A program made the position numbers and the translations under genes. Below the pieces are notes generated by a model. It was not told the DNA's origin, made no database searches, and saw only the letters and a program-made list of their open reading frames with translations. This document shows positions 1 through 11,469 of a stretch of 64,000 nt of DNA, piece by piece. Numbering within the stretch: the first letter of the stretch is position 1; every line of letters begins with the position of its first letter. This DNA is from Lates calcarifer (Eukaryota; Chordata; Actinopteri; Centropomidae), in the NCBI RefSeq assembly GCF_001640805.2, contig NC_066848.1, positions 13,481,592-13,545,591 of the forward strand. The letters run 5' to 3'.

Positions 1-2660
1 AAACCCCAAAACCTTTTATTAATGTCATGCTTACATTTATAACTGGAAATCCAATGACCTTTTAGAAAGTTTGAAACCTTACATGTTTATTAATGGTTTA
101 CAACACACAGCCATGTTATTTTCAAGATGTAAACAGGGTACACTGATGCAAGAGAGGCTTTATTTGAGCAACAGAGTGAAAACTTCATAATTTAAAAATG
201 TGATAAAAACAGCTCTAACATTTCACATTCACTGTATTGCTCTCTCTACATTCATACTATTTCAAGTTTTTGCATGCATATCGACAGCTTGTTGAACTTC
301 ATGTATAGGTTAATAAATAATTGTTACAAGTCTGCAGTTGTAAATGTCAATAGGCAGTTAATATAGCAGCCCTTTTCCAGTCCATTGGAGGCATCTCCCT
401 AATGAATTAAGCTGGACGAGGATTTTCCACAACCTGACAACCCAAAAGTTGTTTTTGGCACGCAATCACTTATGGCTTATAACTGATGTATAAAACACTA
501 GTAAATGATTCATTAACCATTAACAAAGCCATCAGTTACAACTAATAAACCTTTACAACCCCTCTAATGCAATCAACCTAATACCTTGCCCTGTTCTTTT
601 GCAGTACTATAGTACAGAAACAATTTTGGTTATTCAGGTTTGAATATTGATAAATCACTTAATTTGTTTATCAAGCAACAATGTCAAATATTCTCTGATT
701 TCAACTTCTTAAATAGGATTTATCACTTTACTCTTTTTTAATGTAATTTTAACCAGAACGTGAAGATTTTAGATTTTTGGCTAGATGAAACACGCAAGTT
801 GAAGAGCTAAACATGAGGTCAAGTGATGACTGTTTACCTTTTTTAAAACATTTTAATGACTAAATGATTCATTGATTAAGTGGAGAAAGATTCTACAGAA
901 AACATTAGAAAATGCTACAAACATACTGAGGTTAACCTCCTTTCTGTCTCACTATGCATCTTGATAGTGTCTGTCAAACACCTGCAGCATTGATTATAGT
1001 TTATAGTGTGGCTGCCTTTAGTCTATGATATGCTGTCAGTTTGTCAGCCTTGTTGTCAGTTTGAGTGGAAAGGACAAATCCCGAAAATGCAGTATCAGAA
1101 ACCATGCTTGAGATGTCACTTTACAGCACTTTAAAAGTGATTTGCCAGTGGTATTTGCACGACCAAGGAGTGAGTACGCTGATGAATGTAGCAGGTTCCC
1201 GTGCTAGCCAACAGGTTCAAGTCCAACTACCTTGACTGGCACTTTTATGTGACTTGCTGTGCCTTGCTGGAGTAACTTCAAGGAAACGCAGTGCAAGGCC
1301 TGTTTAACCTGTAAGCTGCCATTTACAATAAACAGGTTGTTGCACGTATTCACACTGCTCTGGTCTGTTCATTCAGTGACAGCTCACTTTGAAAAAATCT
1401 GATCAGGCCATCATCTTTAACACAAGCACACAGTCTATCTGTGTTTTCTCATCTATCAACCTGTGGTTGATTTTTTTTAATGAAGAATGTCATGTGCAGT
1501 GTGAGGAGCTGCAGAGCTGGAGATATTTAGGTTGTAAGTTTCCTACTTGACTTCCAAGAGAAGAGAACAGCAAATCTAGGACAGGGAGCAACATCGGCAG
1601 CAGTGTTTCTCCCTGTCCAGAAAAAAAGGCAGCTTGTTTCATCATTTTTAGGAAAGGGATGTTCAAGTGCTCAAACCACAGTAAACACAGAGGGCACCCA
1701 AGGGACTTAGATTAAAGGTGTCCCAGAAACACAACGGACAAGAAGTTAATTGAAAACAAATGTGATAATTTGGAGGGGAGGAGGTGGTAAATAGGCAAAA
1801 TAAATCATTTAATATAGTTAAACATCACCTCTGAATGGATGTTTCACACTGCTGCTGTAAAATCCTATCTAAGAATTTGAAATAACCCTTTCAGATGTGG
1901 GTCACTAGGACAAAAACCTTTATCAAACGTCTGCCATGGGAGACTTGACATGAAAAAATTTGGGCAGCACTGGTTGCCTGAGTGAGTCTGCAGGCCTATT
2001 TTGCATCCCCCTAAACCTGTCCCAGTAAACTAATTGGCGTTACTAATAGATGGCTGGATGAACCACAACCCTGTATGGTAATGAATTCACACGAACCGGT
2101 GTCATAGCTGAAGGACTTGTTAAAATGCAAATGAATGATGACCCTGTTATGTGTCTATCAATTTGGGGATCCACGTTGTTAGCGCATTACAATGAGCCCC
2201 TTGTTCATGCACGAAAAATACAATTAGGCCCACAGGCAGGAACAGTTCAACAGCACAGAAAATTGGATTTAAGGAGAGACATTCAAAACTATTAGCTAAT
2301 TTGAGCAATAAATATAAAGCAGTCCAACCATTTTGAGGGTAATTGCAGATCTCACTGAATATTAAGCTGCTTTTTTGAATAATTCTCTTTCATGGTGCAA
2401 GACGGTGTGATGTGTGGAAGACTCACCTCTCCGATAGACGGCCTGTTTTGTAGCTCCTATGTATAGAATACTGTAAAGAAGGAGATGCACCTCAGACAGC
2501 CTTGAATGTATTAAAATCTGTTATGTGCATGCCTGCGTGTGTGAATGCCTCAAGAGATTGCTGTGCAATTTTCGAAACTTCTTTCACTGCTCCTGTGTTC
2601 CTCTCTCTGATCCACATATTGTTTTGCCACTGACAGAAGCCAGAATGCAGCTTGGTGTAG

Positions 2661-2673
2661 GTATGTGTGTGCA

Positions 2674-2709
<36 letters not shown>

Positions 2710-2716
2710 CGTGTGC
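2661..2716. repeat. (GT)n/(GC)n compound microsatellite
   Basis: A GT run passes directly into GCGCGCGCG and back to GT-rich sequence. Alternating purine-pyrimidine over about 55 bp makes this a Z-DNA-prone tract. Confidence 0.95.
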
Positions 2717-5700
2717 AACTGTGAGTGTGCACGTGAGCCGAAAAAGCAGAGCCAGCCCTGATGTTTGAAATTATCTGTACTACTATTTCATCCTCCCCAC
2801 AGCTGAAAACCAAAGACAAAGCAGAAGGCAGCCAGGAAAAAAGCACAGAAAGACCAATATGCAAAGCAGAGCTTGTGTTCACACGTCCACAGCAAAAAAC
2901 AAGTTTTTGTGTTTCTACTCAAACCTGAGAGGAATTTTAACGCACCCATCCACAAATAGTGTGATACATTTAGAAGGAATCACTGACAAAATGCTGACAC
3001 CCTTACTATCAGTTGTTTGTTTCCTTTTAAATATGAATTTTACAGTATAGGTGTTGTTTGGGTGTTGATAGTCTTGAAGTTAGCTGATTTTCTACTTTCC
3101 ACCTCTGGAGGTCACTGTAGATCCCAACTTTTACACTCTAATTCTCTCTCTATGCAGTTTGCTTCAATGAGGCTTTGTAGGCATTACACTTTGATTTGAT
3201 TTTTTTTTTTAATGTTACTGAGAATTTAAATAGGGGAAAATAAATAACACATAAGAGGAAAACATTAAAAAAATAAGAGATGTAACGGGCATGGAATGAA
3301 ACAATTCGTTAAGTATTCAGAATCAGGGAAAGGAAGAAGGAAAAATGATGTGTATTTTAAGTACAGCATGTGAAAGTTATTCTCCTTCTCTCTTTTGCAG
3401 ATTTTTACATAATTTATTTACACTCACCTGGCTCACTTTTGTAACAGTGCTGCCTGTTGTGCCACAATTAACTTGTATTCTTGTGTTTATTGTCTGTAAT
3501 TGTGGCGTATGATTCTAATGTTTGGGGGGGGGGGGTTGTGAAGCAAGGAAAAAAGGAAAAAAGCACTTTGTGAATCTGGCAGAAGAAGCAATTTCCAAGA
3601 AAACCTCTGGCCATCCCATTACGACTGTATATGCTTCACAGATTGTGCCTCTCCGCGCCAGCATTAATTATATTTTGCTTGTCAAGGGGTTTTTATGTTC
3701 AGAGGTGTTTAACACAGACAGCTGTGTGAAAGCAACTCTTCAGCACCTCTGAAGAGTCTGATTTCTTATGTTTATCTGTATTTTTCCCACTGAAATGCAC
3801 TATAAATGTTGTCTCTTTATTGAAAAAACATTTAATAAAAATCTTAAATATCTACAAATGGTATGCTTTGTGTAAAACCCTTTCACTTCATTATATCTAA
3901 ACTACTGTGCCACTTTTCTCTTCACTTTTCTTCTTTATTTGCCGTCATTTAGTTTTTCTTTCTGCGCACAGGATGGAAATATTGTTCCATCTGTTGCCAC
4001 TTTGCTGGGAATCAGACTTCTAAATTACTGGAAAATTTGGGGATCGAGATGTTTAAGCTTATTTGGCCACATTTAGAGAGATAGCTAAATCTTTGGAGTG
4101 AAACTGTTAATTTGCAGAGATGTCCTGTCAGGTAAATTGTTTTATTCGGCTTCAAAGCAGCAGGGGGCCGGAATAATGAAATAAACCCATAAAAAGCAGC
4201 TGACGGGGGCAACAGCGAACACATCATCCATGATCATTATCTCATTTCTTTTAAGAACAGAACATTTAGTAAGTTGGTTGTACAATTAGTGAAATGACAG
4301 GAAGCAAAGTTTTTTTTCCTCCAGTCTGGGGTTGGGTAAATCACCTGTTCTGCTTGTAGAACTCTGGTACACATCCGGTCCATCTCCACCTGAGAGCCTT
4401 CCAAACCTGCAACGATCCTCCATGGTGTGTCCCTCAGGCTCCGTCATCATTGCCCATAATGGAGGCGTGCAAAAGGGGAGACTCTCGGGGAGACACTGGC
4501 TGGCTGACAGAGGAAGAGGAAGGGAAGGAGGCAGGGATGGTGGTGTTGGGGAAGCAGGAGGGGGGTGGGGTGGGGTGGGGTGGGGGGCAGACAGATGTTT
4601 GCATCTCAGGCCCGGGGCTGATGAGATTAATCCATCCTCCAAGGCATAGACAGAAACAGAGAGATGGAGAGAGAGAGATGGAAGCAATGTCTATTAGTAC
4701 AATTGGCTGCTCTCTTTCCTCTCTGCATCCCAGACATCCTGATGTGCTGTTTCTTGAGCAGCATATCCAAACCCATTATAGATCCAAACATCCTGAATAC
4801 CTGCAGACGTTATGCGCACATCTGCACTCTTTACGAGGTTAAACTACACAGTGTAGATTTAGCACATTTCACACAACTCCAAACCCAACCAATCTAAGGT
4901 AACCGCTATCAGACTCAGACTGTCTGTGTCAGAACATCCAAGAAATATTTAAGCAACTTTTTTTTTCTTTTCTTTTTTTAAGCTGACGGTGGGAGGAAGT
5001 CCATCCATATACTTTAATGATCCGATCATCTGGCCCAGTGTGGCTGCTGTTGTAGGCAGTCTGGAATGCAGCCATTTTGACTGAGTGTAAAATATTCATG
5101 AACTATCAATGGTAGCCCATCTGACTGGCTGGGGAACAGCTGCTGGGTCTCTGTGCCTCTAGAGGTGCAGCATCTGTCCATTTGAGGAAAGTGAATATGT
5201 GTTTGCAAGAGTGCATGCTGGAGTTTCTGTGTGCCTCTCTGTGTGTGCGTGCATGTATGTCTTTCTAGACATGCATGTGTGAATGACAACATACTTTCTG
5301 ATGTGTATGTGTGTGTTAATGTCTCAGGGGGACTAGACATCAGGAGAAACAACTGTGTATTTAACTTGCTTATCTCCAGATGGTGGAGGATCATTTTAGA
5401 AATGATCAAAAAGCGAGTCTCGGTTTTATCAAGATCTGTGCTTGTCAATCAAATATCAGTCCCTCACACACTCTCCTGGTGCAGTCTGCTGTGTGTGTGA
5501 TGTGTTAAAGTGAATGCGTCTTTTGTACATCTGAAATCTCAGCCATTCTATATGTATCTGTTTGCATCCCTCTCAGCATCAGTACATCACAGCTTAGCAG
5601 TGCATGCGTGTGTGTGTGTGAGTGTGTGTGTGAGGGGGCTGTTCACACCCATGCGCATGAAGCGCACAGAGAGCTGTGCAGCTTTGGCTGTGGCTGTATG

Positions 5701-5829
5701 ATGGACATCTGGAAGCTAAATTGGTTAATGGCGCCTCCAAGCCAACAGCCAGCCGGCCGTCCCCTTGCTGGGCCGAGAGTGTGTGTAACTGTGTGCGTGT
5801 GTGTGCGTGGGAGGCAAGCTGGAGTGGTT

Positions 5830-5849
5830 GGGGGGGGGGGGGGGGGGGG
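5830..5849. repeat. Poly-G run of about 20
   Basis: Uninterrupted G homopolymer, followed 80 bp later by a T homopolymer near 5928-5942. It is prone to assembly or sequencing length error. Confidence 0.95.
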
Positions 5850-6309
5850 ACTTTACATCTGGCCAGCCATCTTGCCACAGACAAACACCCCTGCTGGACA
5901 TTTAGGGGCTTTTCCTTTCCAAATTCTTTTTTTTTTTTTTTTGTATTATCTTCAGTGTGTACTCCAAACAAAATCATTTTTTTTGTGTTCACACAGGCAA
6001 ACTGCTGCTGCATTTGAGACCATAAAGAAGCACTGCACTTGGCTCTGATCACCACAACACAATCCTTTGTTGCATGCTGCTGAGTTATACTAATTTTAAT
6101 GCAGTTTGACATTGAAAGTACTTCTTGTTTTGAGGAACTTCAACCGATGTCAACTTTCATAGTTACTCTCTAACCCACATCAGTCTAAGAACACTTCTCT
6201 TTATTTATCTTATCATGTTTGGACATGTACAGTATAAACAGTATGAAAACAAATGACAATGAATGAAAATGAAAATAACAAATACCAGAAATAAACAAAA
6301 CCAAGAGTC

Positions 6310-6620
6310 TACAGCTGTGCAAGTGGCTCAGCGAGGCTGTATGCTAACGTACACACAGCATGCTAACACGCTCATACTGACACAACAGTATACCTGCCAA
6401 ACACTATCATGCTCACTTTATCATGCTAGTGTTTGGCAGGTATACTGTTTACTGTGTTCATTGACTTTGTTTAGAATTTTAGCAGCTAACATTTGCTAAT
6501 CAGCACTAAACACAAAGTAAATGTGATCACAGTTCATCCTGAGGGAAACATGATATTTCAGTCTGTACCAAAATGATGGAGTGATCAAAAAATCATTGTC
6601 ATCCCTAGAGCCACAGGAGG
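6310..6620. repeat. Partial copy of the 'tagccatgctagca' interspersed repeat (copy A)
   Basis: Contains the blocks 'gcatgctaaca', 'ctaacatttgctaatcag', 'cactaaacacaaagta' and 'ttcatcctgaggg', which I recognise as parts of a repeat common in percomorph fishes. The same blocks occur in reverse complement at 16366-16855. No ends or target-site duplication could be defined. A perfect hairpin sits inside it. Confidence 0.65.
6384..6449. repeat. Perfect 23-bp inverted repeat with 20-nt loop
   Basis: Arm 6384-6406 is the exact reverse complement of arm 6427-6449, separated by 20 nt. It lies within repeat copy A. The right arm corresponds to the normal repeat sequence; the left arm looks like an inverted duplicate. 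Confidence 0.93.
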
Positions 6621-8010
6621 ATGAACCAACCGAGAATGTGATCCAGACAACAGACAAAGATGTGAAGTCCGTTTCTATTTATTTGAAGCACACTGTTGTC
6701 ATTACAGGCAATCTGCAACAGTCTGTAGACAGTCTGAGTAGAAACTGAAAGCAGATGAAGACTGATAATAGTGGCAGCTGAAAAGACATCAAAGGGGTAA
6801 GGTCAAGGTAAAAAAAAAAAAAAAGATGCATTACAGATGTATGAGGAATATTGTTGGGTGAACTATTTAGAAAGTAGCAACAAGTGCAGCAGTAACATGT
6901 CAGCCATCATTTATTACAGCAATATTATCCCACTATTATGAGATATGATTGTGATGTAACAGGTTTAATCACTGTAAACCTGTAATATATCACTTCTGCA
7001 TGAGTATTGTAAACATTTTGTTGTAAACATAAATCATTATAAAAATGAGAGGAAGATAACATAACATTGCTCTGTAGGTATCTGAATACAACAAAAGCAG
7101 CCATGGCAACCAGCAGAACCTTAAGGGAGCTGAAACGACTTACACAGCTCTTGCATATGAGGAGTTCCTTGATGTATATAGAGACAATCTGCCACTGTTC
7201 TCTGACAAATTCTTATCACAGCATCAACTGTTGAGAAAACGAGCAAAACAAATCAATTTTTTTGATTTAATTGTACAAATACACAATGTAATTTAAAAGG
7301 AGTTTTACTTCATGATTTGTGGTCCTGCTTGAATATGTTACAAAAATCACATTCCCAAAAACCAGATATGGAAATGGTGAGGCATGGTGCTAGATCTGTG
7401 CAGGCAGAGGACGCAAACACAGAAACACAGAGCGAGGAGAGTGAGAAACACTAACATGGCCAGAGCTTTAAATAAACACAGCCACAGCAGATGCATAACA
7501 GTCGAGTCCAGGCCAAGAGTGCACAAACAGCACTGTGAGCTCCTCAAATCTTTATTGTAAGATCTCAGAGATCATGTTGAAGTGAAAAGCACTACTGTAG
7601 CAGCCTCTGTTCTGTCTGCCTGCCTGCCTGTCTGTCCCTCTTCAGTCCAGATGTCGGAGGAACTAGCCAACAGCTGCGGCAGGAAATGAGCCCCCAGGCA
7701 GTGAAAAGGCTAATACACTTCCACACAGAGGAGAGAGACCAAAACAACACATGCACACGCATACACACACACTGATAAACTCAGAAGAAAGCAAATGTAT
7801 AATGAAAAGTGTGCAGAGGATGATACAAAAAGTTTACTGCTTCTTGAGACCAAATCAAATTCAATGTGTGTTTGTTTGTAACTATACATCTCTATGAACA
7901 TGTTGCACCAGTTGCCATGCATGTATACAGATAGTTGCAGTTCAGTGCTTTTGTAGGTCTGTGACAGTATTCATGTGTCGTTTTTCTCCTGGATTCATCA
8001 GTTTTGCTTA

Positions 8011-8012
<2 letters not shown>

Positions 8013-8049
<37 letters not shown>
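8013..8049. repeat. (GT)n microsatellite
   Basis: About 18 uninterrupted GT units. A second, interrupted GT array follows at about 8408-8490. Confidence 0.95.
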
Positions 8050-8051
<2 letters not shown>

Positions 8052-9382
8052 GGCAATAGTGTGCCAGCCTGCCAGCCTGCCTGCCACAGCGCCAGCCCCC
8101 AAGCCAGCGGGAACATTTGCCTTGTGGCTCCAATTCCCAGGAATGCCTAACCTGCGCCAGCTGTTGAGAACATGTTACCTGTGCCAACAATGCACCGGCT
8201 CTGCCCACCACATCAGCTGCCGCTCTGTCTCCATCTGGGTGCGAGATTGGATTTGTGTGTGTATTTGTTTGTCTGTAGCTTACTGTATCTACCTCTTCCC
8301 ACATCTGTATTTGTGCTTGAATCTGTGTGCATGAATGCACAGCCTCTCTCGTGTGTACTAGAGTGCATGGTGCCAATGTGTATATGAACGTATGGATATT
8401 CCTAATGTTGTGTGTGTGCACTGTGTGTGTGTGTGTGTGTGTCTGTGTGTGTGTGCCAGGTCTGGTGTGTATGTGTGTCTCCATCTGTGTGTGATGGGCC
8501 TCCCTCTCCTGCATCTGGAGCAACATTGAAGAGGGTTTCCAACAAGGCCAATGGCAGCCAGCCTGCCAAACAGCCCAGATGTTAGTTCTGTAAGCCTCAG
8601 GCTAAATGGAGGGAGCCACACTCTCATTATTCAGGACTAGTAAATTGCAACCATTTTTTATTAAAAAATATTTTTTTTTTTAGCTGAACAGAGAAGCGAT
8701 ACCGTGAACGAATAAAAGAGGGGGAGTAAGAGGAAGAGATTGAGGTATAGAAAGAAAGAGACGGATGAGAGAGAGACATTTGATGTGATTATTACTAGGC
8801 TTCCTTCACAGAGCTCCCAGAACATTTATAGCAAATATAATATAATAAATCAGACTAAATTCCACTTTGATAAATTACCTGTGTCAAATAAGTTTCAAGC
8901 TTCTGCAAGTTGATTTTTGAACAGTGCAGGCATAAACTGAGACCAGCGGCTCTCTGGAAGGTGGGAAATGAATCTAAAACCGTGTAAAATGCTTTTGGAA
9001 ACTGTGTAATATTGAAGTACCATTCCTTTTGGTAATAGTGACATTGTACTCACCAAGTAAATTTCTGAGTTCTAGGAACACAGCCATATTACTGAAAAGA
9101 CATCAGACTGGACAATAACAATGAAGCATCACACACCCCAGAGGAAACAAAGGCGAACCATAACACTGTTCTCCTGTCCTTTGTGATCATCACCATTTGG
9201 GTTCAGTGTCCTAGCTGAGGGTCACAGCCACAAAAATAAGCCGCAGCTTGTACTGTAATAAACCAGAACCTTTCTTTAAGTCTATGCTTAAAGAGTCTCT
9301 TAAACTTGCATTACTTGATTTCTTTCACCTCAAACACAACATCACCTTAAGAAGTTGATATGACAAACATGTTAGCAAAAAA

Positions 9383-9600
9383 ATTCATTCATTCATTCAA
9401 TCAATCATTCATTTATTATCTATACAGCTTATCTGTTAAGGGTCACGGGGGAGCTGGAGCCTATTGCAGCTGACAGTGGATGAGAGGTGGGGTACATCCT
9501 GTACAGATTCCCAGTTCATCGGAGGGCAGAAAAAAAGACTATTTAAATACATAGAAGACACACAGTCATTCTGGACATTTAGCATTCACATTGTAACTAA
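9383..9600 (+). repeat. Teleost interspersed repeat with (ATTC)n head
   Basis: An ATTC/AATC microsatellite at 9383-9412 leads into 'ttaagggtcacgggggagct', 'ggagcctattgcagctgaca' and 'cattctggacatttagc'. This is a degenerate copy of a very common fish repeat containing 'gctggagcctatcccagctg'. Its family name is not assigned here. The open frame at 9464-9694 is a by-product. Confidence 0.7.
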
Positions 9601-10156
9601 TGTAAGTCCAATATTCACTCTCCTTTTAGCTCTGGGGGAAAACAGCCTGGCTCTTCAGCTAGTTACAAACTTTGTCTGTGAACCAAAACAGTGAAGTTGG
9701 GTCCCAACCAAAAGAATGAGGTGAAAGATGCTACAATGCTGTGTAGAGCTGGGGAGAACTGCAGAGTTTGGTAATAATTCTCCATTGGTTTGTCACTAAA
9801 AGCAACTTCTTTTTTCTTTCTTTTTTATGTAAAAATATTGAACAGTGCAGTTTTGAGGCTAGACCACTTTTCATGGACAGATGCATCTACCACCAACTAC
9901 TGAGGAGAGTTTGATGCTGATTTGTGTGGCATCGCAAAACACATTCAGAGGTCACCCTCTGTCCTGCTTGTGACCTCTAAAACCACTGTTTTCCAAACAA
10001 CTGTAAGCCAATATCCTGCCAAAATATTCCAGTTGTAAACAGGAGAGCAGTTTCGGAAAATAAAAACACAACATGTTCGCTGACCATCAAACAGTAGGAC
10101 ACAATTAGCTTGATCATCTGGATGGGTGTAGCTGTGATGTTAGGGCAGATTTGGCT

Positions 10157-10158
<2 letters not shown>

Positions 10159-10192
<34 letters not shown>
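10159..10192. repeat. (GT)n microsatellite
   Basis: About 17 GT units. Confidence 0.95.
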
Positions 10193-10195
<3 letters not shown>

Positions 10196-11064
10196 CTATG
10201 GTAACCACAGAGGTGGCATCTGCCAGGGCGCTTTAGCTCTGTTTGTGAGATCCATGTGTGTGGACTTCCACAGGGCTTAGAGAACATCCACTACCCCCAC
10301 CCCACATACACACACACACACCCACTTCCCTCAACTCCCCCCATATGGTGAGCTGTCACTGGGACGACATAGGGCAGCCCTCCCCTGTGTGGGACCTCCA
10401 GCCAGCCATCAGACTGACTGAGTAAACAACAACTGGACATGGGGTGATGACGCCGTATTTGTTAGGAAATTTTTGGGGTAAGATATTATCTCTCCTAAAC
10501 CTGTGATTAAAAGTCCACAGATGACATCAGTGTAATCTATTTCTCATGTGAATTACCTCGGACATATGTCGGTATTTATGCTTTGGTGATATCCCCAAAA
10601 TCAGTTTATCTTTTTGGAAAAACATTTTTGTCAATAAACTCCATTCTCACAGAGCATATCAAAACAGATCTGACATCTAAATCATTTCGCAGAGGTTAAA
10701 TGTTCATGACTGATGGGCATCAGATGTTACTGATATGACTGAGCTGGATTAAAATGACCATGATACAGATACAAGGTCATAGTCATAGCTTCTCCACATT
10801 AGTCTGCAATGACAACTCTCTATCAAACACAGCACATGGCACATTCGGGAAATGCAAATTGCTGAGAGAAAAACATGAGTGAGAGACATCTCCTCCCATG
10901 GCAGATATCATTCTCACATCTGTCTCTCTCTTCCTGCAGACAGATGTTACACAGCAGTTTGTTCTGAGAAGGAGAAGAGGATTCCTCCTGTGTCTCCCAA
11001 AGGAGTGAGTAGCCTGGGGAAAATCACATTTACACATAAAGTGTTAATGTGTCTCTCTGAGCAA

Positions 11065-11096
<32 letters not shown>

Positions 11097-11097
11097 A
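11065..11097. repeat. (GT)n microsatellite
   Basis: About 14 GT units after one GC interruption. A CA array of opposite sense follows at 11436-11465. Confidence 0.93.
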
Positions 11098-11432
11098 GAC
11101 GAAAGAGAAAGGAAGACAAAGAGAGAGAGAAATGTGTCTCACAAAGGAAGTAAGGGAGGTGCAGACCAGATATAGGAAGTGACAGGATTGGAAACTGAGG
11201 GCCCTCGGGGGCCATCAGAGGCTTTGGAAGTGGGTGGATGAGTGTGTTTGTATCTGTGTGTGTGTGCGTATGTTTTGGGAGGTTGCTGCTGTTTTATCCT
11301 CTGGCTGTACTCAAACTGTGTGTGTTTTTGATGTTGATCTCACCCAGTTGTTGGAAAGTCAAACACAGTCTGTGCACCCAGATGTTGACAGATGTGCTGC
11401 ATACAACCTAACTTCCTCTGAAACTCTCTCTC

Positions 11433-11435
<3 letters not shown>

Positions 11436-11465
<30 letters not shown>
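11436..11465. repeat. (CA)n microsatellite
   Basis: About 15 CA units. Confidence 0.94.
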
Positions 11466-11469
<4 letters not shown>

